A DNA stretch of 64,000 nt, from positions 3,286,001-3,350,000 of the forward strand of contig JAUEDM010000005.1 of assembly GCA_033439685.1 (NCBI GenBank), in the 5' to 3' direction. The position numbers were made by a program, and so were the translations under genes. Source of the DNA: Apodospora peruviana (lineage: Eukaryota > Ascomycota > Sordariomycetes > Sordariales > Lasiosphaeriaceae). Below the pieces are notes generated by a model. The model was not told the DNA's origin. It ran no database searches and was given only the letters and a program-made list of their open reading frames with translations. This document shows, piece by piece, positions 23,131 through 33,957 of the stretch (position 1 is its first letter; every line of letters begins with the position of its first letter).

Positions 23131-24828
23131 TTAGGCCGTCCTTGCCCTGTACAGCGAGACCGCATACCCAGCAGCCAGCACAAACAACCAACGACCCAAC
23201 GCACCTTTGGCGCCCTTGCCGCCCAACCCCAGCAGCAGGGAGATCCAGTACCCGAAACCCTTGACGACGTTGCCGTTGCGGTCGAAGTTCGGCTTCTTGC
23301 CCGTCATGCGCTGCAGGAACTTGAGCTCCTTCCAGTTGTACGGCATGTAGCGCACCTTGATCAGCCCGTCAGCCCAACCGGGCGTTTCGGCGACCGTCCG
23401 GAAATGCGTGAAGCAGTCGAAGCTGGCCTTGCCGCGGTACGAGCCCCACCCGGAATCGCCGACACCCCCAAAGGGAACCGTGTTCACCGAGCCGTGGAAG
23501 TAGGAGTCGTTAATGGTGGCGCCGCCCGAAGTCATTTCGTTGAGGACTAATAAGTTTTGTCAGTCGGTCAGTCAGTTCCTCTCTTTGTTCACAGAAAAAA
23601 GAAATCAGAGGCAAAGGGGGAGAGAGGGAGTTATCATACTTCTCGTGCTCTCCGCCTTGGACCCAAATGTAAACAGCGCAAGCGGCGTCCTATGTACCGA
23701 GTTGGCAATATTGATCGCCTGATCCAGCGACACGTACGGGTAGATGGCAAAAATCGGACCAAACGACTCCTCCGCCATCATGGCGTCGTCGACCGAGTCC
23801 ACCAGCACAGCCGTCGGCTCGATAAACAGCTCCGACTCGTCCATCGCGCCGCCCATCACAATCTTGCCCTTGGTCTCGTCCAGCATCTTCTTGATCCGCT
23901 GGAAGTGTCTCCTGTTCACGATCCGCGACATGTCCGGGCTCGCCTTGGCGCCCTGAGGGAACATGTCCTTGTACGCGACCTTCAGAAACTCAATAAACGT
24001 CGGCACGACATCCCTATCAACCATGACATAGTTCTGCGACATGCACACCTGGCCGGCATTGCTGACCTTGCCCCACAGCAGCCGCCGGGCCGCCAGCGCA
24101 AGGTTCGCGTTCTTGGTCACGAACGCCGGGTTGCGCCCGCCCAACTCCAAACAAACCGGAGTCAGCGTCTCGGCGGCCTTCTTGGCCACGATGGTGCCCA
24201 CCTGCGCGCTTCCCGTGAAGAAAATCTTGTCCCACTTCTCGTTCAGCAGCGCGCCGGTCTCGGGGATCGCACCGTTAACAACCGCAAACGCGTTCGGGTC
24301 CAGCCGGCTCTCGACCAGCTCCTTGACGACCATGGCGCTCACGGGCGTCAGCTCAGACGGCTTGAGCACGGCGGTGCAGCCGGCAGCAATGGCGCCAACC
24401 AGCGGCGCGAGCAGCAGCTGAATGGGATAGTTGTACGGCCCGATGATCAGGACCGTGCCCAGCGGCTCCTTCTTGAGGCGGAATCCCATAAGAGAAAAGG
24501 TCGGGGGCACGTGCGGCGCGCCGAGCTTCTCGTCTTTGGCAAACTCCTCCAGGTTCGAGATCATGTGCAGGCAGTCGTTCTTGAGCCAGTCGACCTCGCT
24601 CAGCACGGCCTCGTAGTCGCTCTTGCGCAAGTCCGCCGCCAGCGCGGCCAGCAGCTGCGGCTTCATGTCCTCGAGCGCCCAGTAGAGCTTGCGCAGCTGC
24701 GTGAGGCGCCATTTCAGCGACTTGGTCTTGTTGGTCCGGAAGGTCTGGCGCGCGTTGCTGGCCAGCGCTGGGATGATGTCCAGCGCCGTGGCCTGAAAGT
24801 CGGGGATGCCCGAGACTTTGGTCGCCAT
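23131..24828 (-). CDS. HFD1: Membrane-anchored fatty aldehyde dehydrogenase (HFD1-like)
   Basis: Oxidises long-chain fatty aldehydes to acids with NAD(P)+. Yeast Hfd1 acts in sphingolipid breakdown and in making the ubiquinone precursor 4-hydroxybenzoate. Exons are 24828-23640 and 23546-23131 with a 93-nt intron (donor GTATGA, acceptor TAG), giving 534 residues. Class 3 ALDH features are PYNYPIQLLLAPL for the cofactor site, FFTGSAQVG for the Gly loop, LELGGRNP with the general base at about Glu228, and SNAGQVCMSQNY with the nucleophile at about Cys262. EESFGPIFAIYPY follows, and exon 2 starts near NEMTSGGATIND. The C-terminus ends in a hydrophobic segment (WLFVLAAGYAVSLY) followed by a short basic tail, a typical tail anchor for ER, lipid-droplet or mitochondrial outer membrane. 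All active-site residues are present. Confidence 0.92.
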
Positions 24829-25846
24829 TTTGTTTGTGGTGTGGGTTTGTGTGTGTTACGAACTTTGGCGATGTTAATATTAAGTGAAGGTGGGACGGGA
24901 TGTTCGGAATTAGAGGCGAAACACAATGACCTTCGAATTTAGAGACTGAAAAACAATAATATCTTTTTTTAAGATAAGATGAGAGTGTAATAGAAGATGG
25001 GATGAAGAAAAAGCGAGGCCCAGGGTGCAGATGTATTGTATCTACCTTGATCCGTAGTGGCGGCGCGAGATTAGACGATCGGTCTCTGGACCGAGGCTCG
25101 CTCTCAGTGTGCGGAGAGAGCTTGCAGCCAAGCAATCCCAAGCTCTTTGACGATGGGAGCTCAAAGATCAAGAACAAGACGCCAAATCCTACACAGGATA
25201 CTTAAGAAGTTTCTGTCTCGCTATGAAAAAGAGGGATACTACCTCCGCAATCTGTTGTCAAGAACGTGAACAAGTATGGTCTTGATTAAAGTTGAGGCGA
25301 GTCCCTGTCCTACGTCGGGGCGAGTTACCAATAGGTACGGATCCGATAATCCCGGAATACGCACGTGAAATCCGTGGTTCAAAACGGTCGGTTTCAATCC
25401 GACAGCTGCTGGCTGCCAAGTGCCATCCGAACCCCTCACCGCCCTACGACTCGCAGCTTCCCCACACTCCAAACCGCTTTATTCAAGCCTGAACTGGAGC
25501 CGAGGCTGCGTCGTCTCTGGCTTTGATCTCATTATGTAAGCAAATGGACAGCCATATCCGTATATTTGGCATCAGGACGCTGACCAGTCATGATGAGTGC
25601 TCCTTTCAAGGTTCGAGGAGGCAGCTTGGAGTGTTAGCAACACCTCCAGCCGCCAATTACAATGGCATCTTCGGATTATATACAAATTGATGTACACTAG
25701 AGTTCTTTGATACAGTCGCCCAGCTAAAGCAAGTACGCACCGTCTGGACGTGCTTTCGGTGGCGAGAATACGGCTAAGGTGGTTTCCAATGGCTCGCACG
25801 GTCTCAAATGAGCCGCGCGGAGAGAACCATGGCCCATCACCCCTCG
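24829..25846. other. Intergenic region between HFD1 and RSM24
   Basis: About 1.0 kb lying upstream of HFD1 and downstream of RSM24. It should hold the HFD1 promoter and the RSM24 3' UTR. No gene or RNA gene is recognised. Confidence 0.5.
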
Positions 25847-27106
25847 TTACCTCTTCCGCGCTGGTTGCTTGCCAACCCTCCGAGCCATGACAGGTTGATC
25901 CTCCATTACGGGCACGTTCTGCAGGTGTTTCTCGATGATCTTCACGCCGTCAACCAGCCTGCCAGATTTCTGCTTCTTCTGATCCAGCTCGAAGGCCGTC
26001 CTTCGGATGGATTCCAACTCCGCCCGCCGCTCCTCAGACATCCGCCACTCCTTGGGGAATCTCGGCTTAGATGTCAATTTATGATGGCGGGTATCCAAAG
26101 GAACGTCTTCGAACATGTCGGTTGGGTCCTATGGGGAAGAAGATTAGCTTAGTAAACCGACGAGACAGAGACAAGGACCGAGAGGTATGCTTACCTGGGC
26201 TGTGGCAATCATCTTCTGAACCAAGTCTCCGAGATACCGCTTGTTCTGAGCCTGATGTTCGAACCGCTCGCAGCTCATTTTGACGAGCCCCTTGTCCGGG
26301 TTGTATCGCGGCCCGGCAAGCTTCATCAGCTTCAGTTGTTGAGGCTCGGTGAGGCCTGGGAAATCCTTGGGAGAGAATTCGACAACCACCTTGCGCTCAG
26401 CCGGATGGAACTCGCCCATGTAAGACGTGTATCGGAACCGCAGCGGTTGCGCCTCCGTGGGGGGTTCGAAGGGCCGGGCAAACTCTGTCCAGACCAGTTA
26501 GCTCTCCGTCAGAGAAACATCAAGGTAGATGTAGATGCAATGCTTACTTGTAAGCAACGGCATCTCCCACACGGCGATGCGCGCGTATTCTCTCGCTTCT
26601 CGGTGCTCCTCGAGCTTGGCATGGCCTATGCTGAGGATGTCGTCTTCCTCAAAGTCGTCCTCTCCAACCTCATCCGTAATCATATCGGTGTCCTTCTCGT
26701 CATCGTTCCAGAAACTGGCTTTTTTTGGCTTAACCTGATATCTTATCTGGGCGGTTGACTGGCGGACTTGTCGCGTCGTGGCATCAATCTGGTCTCTCAC
26801 GTCCTGAGGCACCTTATTCCACGTCTCGAGCATGTCCTTCACCCTCGCACGGTCGGCGTCGTCAAGATCCTCTCTTTTCAGCATGTCGGCTAGAACCTCG
26901 CCCTGGTTATTGTATCGTTTGGTCTCCAGGAATTCATCTTCGTCGAATGTCGTCTCTTCGGCTGCTGCCCCTCGTAACGGGGTCGTTGAAAGCGCTCGCC
27001 GCAGACACAAACTTGAGGCCAGAATTGCAGGCCGCGCTGCTCGCATAGTCGGTAGTTGGCTGCAGCTCCGGAGGCATAGCCGGAGCGAATTGGCCGCTGA
27101 AGCCAT
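25847..27106 (-). CDS. RSM24: Mitochondrial small-subunit ribosomal protein RSM24/mS35
   Basis: Component of the mitochondrial 37S ribosomal subunit, the mS35 family. Three exons join in frame: 27106-26548, 26484-26195 and 26128-25847. Both donors are GTAAGC, and the product is 376 residues. The first 45 residues are rich in Arg, Ser, Leu and Ala (LRLCLRSCSQ, LRRALSTTPL), a good mitochondrial presequence. An acidic middle (EVGEDDFEEDD) is followed by the conserved core starting LTKFARPFEPP, then LRFRYTSYMGE, KVVVEFSP and LMKLAGPRYNPDKGLVKMS. The basic C-terminus ends in KQPARKR. The core resembles the MRP-S28/mS35 domain. The gene is divergent from ALG13, with 355 bp between the starts. Confidence 0.88.
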
Positions 27107-27461
27107 TGTGATGATCGAATCGCCGCCGTGCCGTGAACCGTGAACTGTGGACCGTGGACCCGACTCGAACAAGTCAATTGCTTCGCGTTGCCAAAACCAA
27201 AAATTTCCCCGGTGCGGCTGCGTCAGCCACAGTAGTACCAGTTACGGGGTATGCCTCACTTAGCCACACCAGCTACAGCAAGCTTGGCCCTGTGAGCGCG
27301 TCCCTTTCCCTGGCTGGGCCTGGCCGCTAATTCCACCCCCCTCTTCTGCCGCTCAAGATTTGACCGCCCTCTTCCTGTATGTATCTTCCACAATTCTGCC
27401 CCTACGATAAGAAGCTCCCCTCCACATCGCGACGCGTTTCGCGGGGCAAACCACAAGCAAG
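27107..27461. promoter_or_regulatory. Short divergent promoter of RSM24 and ALG13
   Basis: Only 355 bp separate two divergent start codons, so the promoters must overlap or abut. The sequence is pyrimidine-rich near 27340-27420, which is common just upstream of fungal starts. No specific factor site can be assigned. Confidence 0.5.
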
Positions 27462-28463
27462 ATGCCAGTAGTAACAGCCCCCAACACCAAGCACGCAGAC
27501 TCCCCAGACGGGACTCCCGAGAGCAATATTCATCAATCATCCACCCAAGGCAGAGAGGCTAAGCGCCAGAAGCTCAGTGATGGTGCCATGAAGCAACACG
27601 GCCGCAATTGTTTCGTCACGATCGGGGCGACCGCCGGCTTCCGCCAGTTGCTCGCCGAGATCATTCAGCCCGACTTTCTGCAGTGCCTCGCCCAGTACGG
27701 CTACGATGTGTTGGAAGTCCAATGCGGCCCCGATCATGCGTGGTTCGCGGCGCAGACTCAGGCCCTAACCGACAAAAAGGGCATCGACATTCGGTCGTTT
27801 AAATACACAAACAACATGCAGGGCTACATGCTGGCGTGTCGCGGAAAGGCTGGCGCCCGACTTCCTGGCTGCATCATCTCCCATGCTGGCAAGTCATCCG
27901 TTCTTAGCCTGTCGCATGTTCCCCAGGGCGTTCAATTGACCTCCTTTCTTTTCACAAGGCTCTGGAACTATCCTTGAAGCCATCCGCTACGGTGCCCCGG
28001 TTGTCGTGGTCCCTAACCCCACCCTCATGGACAATCATCAGGCCGAGCTTGCGGAAGAGTGCGAGCGTCAAAACTGGGCCATCTACGGAAAACTTGGGTA
28101 AAGCTCTCCCAAACTCCTTCTCCCAACACAAGCTAACCATCCTTTACCCATCACAGTAACCTCGCCAAAGCAATCCGGGCCTCACATGAGCGCCTCGCCC
28201 AAGGTGGGCATGACCGTGACCGCGACGACAACCCGCTCACACAACCATACTCGCCGCCACCCTTCCCGGTGCCCGAGTCGGAGCGAGTGACCTTGTTCGA
28301 TTGGATGGTGCTAACCTGCTATCCAGAGGAACTCGCGCGCCAGAAACGACTGCGCGTCCTGGGCGACGTCTCGCAGGCTTTTGCATCAGAACAGCAACAG
28401 AAAGCAGTCAAGATGGTGATGGACAGGGAGAAAGACGATCGCAGCAGACTGCAGGTCGACTAG
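27462..28463 (+). CDS. ALG13: UDP-GlcNAc transferase catalytic subunit ALG13
   Basis: With membrane partner ALG14 it adds the second GlcNAc to the dolichol-linked precursor of N-glycans on the cytosolic face of the ER. Exons are 27462-27888, 27959-28097 and 28157-28463, giving 290 residues. The first intron uses a GC donor (GCAAGT) and rejoins as ISHAGSGTILEAIRYG, the conserved nucleotide-sugar binding block. The second uses GTAAAG. Other family blocks are CFVTIGATAGFRQL near the start, VEVQCG-like VLEVQCGPDHAW, SFKYTNNMQGYM, and VVVVPNPTLMDNHQAELAEE. An N-terminal extension of about 45 residues with a basic patch (REAKRQKL) precedes the domain. The C-terminal part after residue 190 is polar and longer than in yeast Alg13 (202 residues). 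An 82-codon open stretch continues in the same frame after the TAG at 28461-28463; see findings. Confidence 0.9.
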
Positions 28464-28709
28464 GAGTCGTTGTCAAGAGCACCACCAGCTGCAGCTGCTG
28501 CTGCCCTGTCGGCGGTCAGACAGATGATGACGCCGGGGGGCTCGTCGCGAGTACAGCAGCAGTTGTCTTCTCCCTCTTCTTCTCGCTCCAATAACGAAGT
28601 TTATGGTAATGGTTACTATGGATATTACGATGCGCAAGGCGGACCCCGCCGCAACAGCAGGCACGAGAGCGATGACTACTATATGACGGACTTTTTTTAT
28701 AAGGACTAG
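28464..28709 (+). other. Open frame in phase with ALG13 after its stop codon
   Basis: After the ALG13 TAG the same frame stays open for 81 codons to TAG at 28707-28709. The stretch is Ala/Ser/Gln-rich, then Tyr-rich (YGNGYYGYYDAQ) and ends MTDFFYKD. This composition looks like a disordered protein tail rather than random sequence. It may be reached by an alternative intron (a 69-nt candidate from GTCGAC at 28455 to CAG at 28523 keeps phase), by read-through, or it may be the decayed end of a longer ancestral protein. Confidence 0.4.
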
Positions 28710-29064
28710 GCGGATTTTTGTTGATTTGACGCCGATTGAGCTTCTTGATAGGGAGTAATAGTGGGAATTTTGGGCCTGATTTGATGCCTAAAAAAGGGGT
28801 TGGTATTTGCTCATATCGGCGTACAAAAGCAAAAACATGACGGGTTACATGGCCCTATTGGAGCGATGTTGTCTTGTTTTAAAATGCATAAATACATATA
28901 ATTTGGCCGGTATAAACAAAAAGTCAGACCTCTCATCTCTTATGGAAAGTGCAGTAAATCATTGCATTCATACTGTATATCTCGTGTCATCGTCATGGTG
29001 TTGTGTTTGTTTATCTACTCCCACCTTTCAGGGGTACCTATGTCTGGGGGTCGAGTTGTGTAGT
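28710..29064. other. Convergent intergenic region between ALG13 and AIP1
   Basis: Both flanking genes run into this AT-rich 355-bp stretch, which should be 3' UTR of one or both. Nothing else is seen. Confidence 0.5.
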
Positions 29065-30980
29065 TCATTGCAACCTCTTAACCGTCCATATCTTAACCGC
29101 CGCATCGCCGCCCGTGCTCGCAATTTTGGCGTCTCCCTCGACCCACGCGACACCATACACGCCGTCCTTGTGCGCATTCGGCGCCTTGACCCGGCTGCCG
29201 GGCTTGCTCAGGCTCCACACAAACACGTTTGTGTCCAGCGCACCGCTGGCCGCATGCGTTGCCGCGCTGTTCCACGCGATGCTCAACACCCGCGCCGTGT
29301 GCGCTGACCACCGGTCTGTGGCCAGTTCCCAGCCCGCGTTGGCCTTGTAGACGGCGATCTTGCCTGACGAGTTGCCGGCAGCCAGGAGTTTGCCGTTTGG
29401 CGAGAACGAGAGCGCCGAGATCTGCGTCGTCGAGGTTGTGAGGGTTGTGGTGTTTTCGAGGCTGTTACCGCTCAGCTTGTACACACGGACTGCGTTGCCG
29501 TCGCCGCCCACGACCACGTGGGGCCCTGATGCGGCGATGGAGGTGGGTGTGAATGATGTGGAGTGGGTGAAGAGCAGCTGGTCGTTTTTGAACACCGAGA
29601 TGCCGTCGTTCAGGGCAACAAATACGAGCCCGTCAAACGAGGCCGCGGCACCTTTCGGTTGGCCGGCCAGCTTAACGGACGAGCCTGTAAAGGTATTTGC
29701 CGACTCGTCGACGGTGCGCAGCGTGTCGTCCCACCCAACGCTATACGTCTTGCTGCTTCCCGGCGCCTTCGCGAACTGCGTCACCTGGTTCGAGTGCGCC
29801 TGACCGTCCACGACACTGCCCACGCCTGTCGACACGTCCCAGGTGCACACCCTGCCGTCGAAGCTCCCCGTTATAAGCGTCTCGCCGCCCTTGCCTGCTG
29901 CCCCGAGAGCGGTAACGCTCTTGTTATGGCCCTGCACGACCTTGATGGGCGCCGCCTTGCCCTCGACCAGATAGTTGAGATGGCCGTTCAGACTCAGACT
30001 GACAATAAGCCCGTCCGTCCTCCCATGCGGCCACACAACACCCACCTGCTGGTCTGGGATGCTCACGCTCCCTTCCTCACCGAACCTCCACGACTGCACA
30101 CACTTATCCGCCTCGACATCCCACACCCTCACCGTCTGGTCCGCGCTCGCCGTGACAAACCTCTTCGAGTCCATGGCCCAGCTCACAGCAAAGATGGTCC
30201 CCATGTGCACGCCGTCCCCAACCTGCGTCGTCGGCTCGCCAGTCTTCCCATCATACAGCTGAATCTTCCTATCCGCGCCGACCGTAACCAACATACTGCC
30301 GTCGGGACTAAACGCCGCGCCCATCACAAACCCCTTGTGCACACCCGCAACCTTGCTCGCAAACTTGAACGGCGCGCCGTGCAGAAAGCACATACTAGAA
30401 TCGTCCGACACCGTCGCCGCGCGCAGCGGCCTCTGCTGCCGCATCGCCACTGCATTGACAACCTTGCTGTGGCCGCTGATCTCGCCCACGCTATTTCCGC
30501 TGTCGGCCGTAAAGCAGTGCCCGAATCGCTCGCGGCCGTCACCCACCGCAATGACGCGCTGGCTGTCGCCGTCCCACGCGATGTCGTTGATGCGGCCTGA
30601 AATAATGGCGTACTCGCCCTTGGTGTTGACGGCATCGACAGCGTCCCAGACGCGGACCTTTCCTGAGATATCGCCCGAGGCGACGTAGTACCCCGACGGC
30701 GAGAAGCGCGCGACTGTCGTGGTGGTCGTGTGGCCTGTGTACTGCTTGCTGATCGCCGGGTTGTCGAGGCTGCGGAGGTAAATGGATTTTCCCGACTTTT
30801 TACCGGTCAGTCAGACAAACACAAATAGAAGGTAAGAAGATAGAAGATGGTGAGAATCAGTTGTCAGTTGCTTACGGCATAAGCTATCCGCTCGCCCTTG
30901 GGATCACACGAGAGCTGGGTGGGCTGGCCGCGAGTCGTAGCGGGCGCGGCCGCAAAGATCTTTTCGATCTCGATCGACAT
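29065..30980 (-). CDS. AIP1: Actin-interacting protein 1, WD40 repeat protein
   Basis: Cofactor of cofilin that speeds disassembly of actin filaments, for example in cortical patches. Exons are 30980-30876 and 30795-29065 with a 79-nt intron (donor GTAAGC, acceptor AAG), giving 611 residues, the usual AIP1 length. The sequence is a double seven-bladed beta-propeller. Blades are marked by WD-type ends such as KVRVWDAVD, DRKIQLYDGKTGE, QTVRVWDVEAD, GRVCTWDVSTG, GKIAVYKAN and TNVFVWSLSK, closing with AAVKIWTVKRLQ. The N-terminal KIFAAAPATTRGQPTQL and SGKSIYLRSLDNP blocks are characteristic of AIP1. The exon junction restores AYASGKSIYL, which supports the start at 30980. Confidence 0.93.
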
Positions 30981-31641
30981 TGTGGGCGGTCTTTTGTTTC
31001 AAGGCTTCTTTCACTGAGAAGAAACACTGAGTTTCAGTCAATGTGAGTAAAGATAGGTAGTCTGGTGGTGTGAGTGAGCTTCCTTCCCCTGGATGGAGTT
31101 GCTTGCCCACATGGAGGGGTTGCGTATCCCCTGTCTGTGGTGTTGCGGGGCAGCAGCACCTGAAATGCACGCTGACGCCTAAATAGTGGCTGAAACGGTC
31201 AACTTGGGTAACTGAAACCCACTGTGGCTGGTACTTGTCAAGGGTCACGGCCTGGATGGACGCTACAGTAAGGATAGGCGTGGCTAGCACAGTGAGTGGT
31301 AAAAGTGAGGTCGGTTAATCTCTCTGTATGCTGTATAAAAAGATGTCTGTCCAAGGCAACCACGGTTGGTGTTCTGTATGACTCAGGGAGAGTAGTTGTC
31401 TTGCAAAGCGGTCCTCTGAAACAATCTCTGTGGCTTGTATCTGACTATGGTATACCAACATGCTCTTGTACATACAAAATCCTGCTTTCTAACTTTGAGA
31501 AAATTCCTCACACTCGTCTAAACATGTGAACAAACATAACGGTTGCCAGCTATATCCTACCCACAAGCTGTTAACTTTCTGCCGCAGCATTACACGCTCC
31601 TCGCGTCCCCTAACAGATAACTCATACGGAACATTGGTCGT
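30981..31641. other. Intergenic region upstream of AIP1
   Basis: This 661-bp region should contain the AIP1 promoter and the 3' UTR of the next minus-strand gene. No gene or conspicuous motif is recognised. Confidence 0.5.
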
Positions 31642-32627
31642 TTAAAGACCATACTCATCCCACCGCTGTCTCTTCTCCCGCGCACTGAGCTCGCTGCGCG
31701 TCCCCTGCCCATCGACACGGCGCCCCTTAAACAACAGCATATCGCTATAGAAGTTAAACTGACCATCGATCTCGTCAGCACCCAGAAACCGCACAAAGCT
31801 ACCGCCTTCAGAACCACAGCCATTGAGCTCGCCACCCTGACTGTCCTCGCCACGCCAGTCAACATTTAGCTCCCGCGTGGATGACCGATACGGCCTCTCG
31901 AGTAACCGGAAGACTCCAGTGAGTGGTCCAATCGCAAACGACCCCCAGAGCGCACTTCCATTGATAGTCAGGATGACGCCAGAATCATCCTTCTCGTTGA
32001 CGAGGTGTCGGGGCCCAAGACATTGGACTTGGTATCGGCCATTCAGCAGACCCAAAGGAGGAAGTGACGACGCCGCGTTAAGGGAATCGGCATGTGTTGT
32101 TAGAGATCCGGGGTAAGGCGGTGGCGGGTCATCGTATGTGTTGTCCTCGCGGATAGCTGTAGAGCCGGACGCTCCTCCACCGCGTCTTGCGGACCAAGAC
32201 AGATTTCCCCGACGAGCCCGTCTGGATGGAACGTGCTGGAGGAGAGGAAGACTCGGCAACGGGTGCGGGTCGTGTAGACGCAGTCCAACCACCCCTGGTG
32301 GAACATCGAGCTGTCTGCTTAGTTCGGTATGCCGGTGGTGCAGGCGAGGAGTCGAAGGAGCTTGGAGCTAGGACGACAGGCGTTGGCTTGGGTACCGCAG
32401 GAGTTTTGGCGGGTGCTGCTTTTTTGGCCGCAGCTGTCTTTGCAGGGGTCGGCTTTGCCTTCGGTTCCGGCTTTGCCTTGGCATCTTTGGCGGCGGGAGA
32501 CCTTGGCCGTCTTAGTCACTCTGGCCTTCTTTGATGCCGGGCCGGGATCGGCAGAGGCAACCGGGAAGTTGCCTTGCGGGCCGACCGAGACCGTCAAGTT
32601 GATATTGACATTGGTACCCAAGCCCAT
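31642..32627 (-). CDS. Uncharacterised fungal protein, frame apparently broken twice
   Basis: Function is unknown. From ATG 32627 the frame reads GLGTNVNINLTVSVGPQGNF and is plausible to about 32510. There the Lys/Pro/Ala-rich reading continues in another frame (AKDAKAKPEPKAKPTPAKTA, later VVLAPSSFDSSPAPPAYR), and from about 32190 the convincing reading is in a third frame (IREDNTYDDPPPPYPGS) to the stop at 31642. The C-terminal part of about 150 residues looks like a folded domain seen in many ascomycete proteins: LNGRYQVQC, ALWGSFAIGPLTGVFRLLER, DWRGEDSQ, FNFYSDMLLFKGRR and QGTRSELSAREKRQRWDEYG. No intron with a good donor, branch site and acceptor bridges the shifts, and both fall at C or G runs. 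It may be a gene with assembly errors or a recent pseudogene. The domain assignment is by resemblance only. Confidence 0.5.
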
Positions 32628-33230
32628 TGAGGCAGTGTCGACCTTTCGCTTCGCACGCAGTCATTTTGTCTCACCATCGCGACGCGGATCAATCGTTAGA
32701 ATCATACCTTTCTTAGTTGAGAGGTGTGAAGGAGTGAAACTGTGAAGAGAGAAAAGCACGAAGCTCAGATTCAGGTACGTACTCCGTACTAAAGCCGTGA
32801 GTCACGTGGGACCCGAAGATTTGCCGGGTCAAGCACTATAGCCACACCCCACCCCGTAGGCCTTACGTCAAGCACAGCGGGACCCATTTCTACGCGTCGA
32901 AAGCCTCGCCGGCCATTTCAACGGAAAGCCAATTTCAAGCTTTCCTCCACGCGATAATCTACAGACTTTCATCCGAAAACAACCTCTTGGAACCGCAGAA
33001 ATATCTCTGACGACGTGGGTTTGCTCTGTTTCTTTACATGTTATTTCTCACGTTTGGCCCATCTTGTCATCACTCTCTGGCTCGTTTGCGCGCGCCCCGT
33101 CCATGCGCCGTCACAAGCCCTTCAATATACATACGTCTCAAGACATTAAATCTTCTGCTAACAGCCGGCACAGATCCGTCCCATATTTCTAGCATAGCAT
33201 CACCCGCCATAACTGTCAAAGGAGGTGACG
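32628..33230. promoter_or_regulatory. Divergent upstream region of the uncharacterised gene and PAB2
   Basis: This 603-bp spacer separates two divergent starts. It contains a pyrimidine-rich run before PAB2. No site can be assigned with confidence. Confidence 0.4.
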
Positions 33231-33957
33231 ATGGCCTCACCGCAAGAAGAGGAGAAGCCTCACGATGAGCCGCAGCAGCACGCCGAGGGCGAGGATGGCA
33301 ATGACGAGGTGCGCATTCCCCAACAACAATCGATCCGTCCTCCTTCCGCCGTACAAGACATTAACAGTATACACAACAGGAGGAGATTTCGGCCATGAAG
33401 CGTAGGGTCGCCGAGATGGAGGAAGAGGCCGCGAAACTCCGCGAGATGCAGGCCTCGCTAGACCAAGCACACCACGAGCTCTCAGAAAACAAGGAAGACG
33501 TCGACAGCCGAAGCATCTTCGTCGGCAACGTCGACTATTCGGCCTCTCCAGAAGAAATCCAAGCCCATTTTCAAAGTTGCGGATCCATTAACCGAGTCAC
33601 CATTCTGCTAGATAAGTTCACAGGACAACCGAAGGGGTATGTTGTTGCCCGCCCACCCCGATGCCGTATCAGGACAACAGGGAAAACTGCTAACGATGCT
33701 TCTGCTACAGATACGCCTACGTGGAGTTTACCGAGCCCAGCCTAGTCGCCCAAGCGCTTGTTCTGAACGAGAGCGTATTCAAAGGCCGCAACATCAAGGT
33801 CGTCCCAAAACGGACAAATGTGCCAGGAATGTCGCGCGGTGGACGTGGTCGTGGAGGTTTCCGCGGCGGAGGTCGCGGCTTTCGGGGCGGGTTCGCGCCT
33901 AGAGGAGGATACCGAGGAGGTTACCGTGGTCGGGGCCGCGGTTTTGCACCCTATTAG
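33231..33957 (+). CDS. PAB2: Nuclear poly(A)-binding protein Pab2 (PABPN1 family)
   Basis: Binds poly(A) tails in the nucleus and links polyadenylation to RNA export and exosome decay. Three exons: 33231-33308, 33380-33636 and 33711-33957, with donors GTGCGC and GTATGT. The product is 193 residues. The acidic N-terminus (EEEKPHDEPQQ) is followed by a coiled-coil helix (ISAMKRRVAEMEEEAAKLRE) and one RRM. RNP2 is IFVGNVDY and RNP1 is GYAYVEF, which spans the second splice junction. After VFKGRNIKVVPKRTNVPG comes an RGG tail (RGGRGRGGFRGGGRGFRGG) ending GRGFAPY. The order acidic part, coiled coil, RRM, RGG is that of PABPN1. It belongs with this family rather than the cytoplasmic four-RRM PABPs. 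Confidence 0.93.

Noticed and set aside
23557..24942. 461-codon open frame antisense to the aldehyde dehydrogenase
   Set aside because: Its Arg/His/Leu/Gln-rich translation is a mirror of the biased codons of HFD1; no domain is visible.
25370..25430. tRNA-like T-arm (GTCGG-TTTCAAT-CCGAC)
   Set aside because: The loop lacks the invariant C56 position and no acceptor, D or anticodon arm can be built around it.
29563..30600. 345-codon open frame antisense to AIP1
   Set aside because: Same reason: shadow of a long, well-supported WD40 coding exon.
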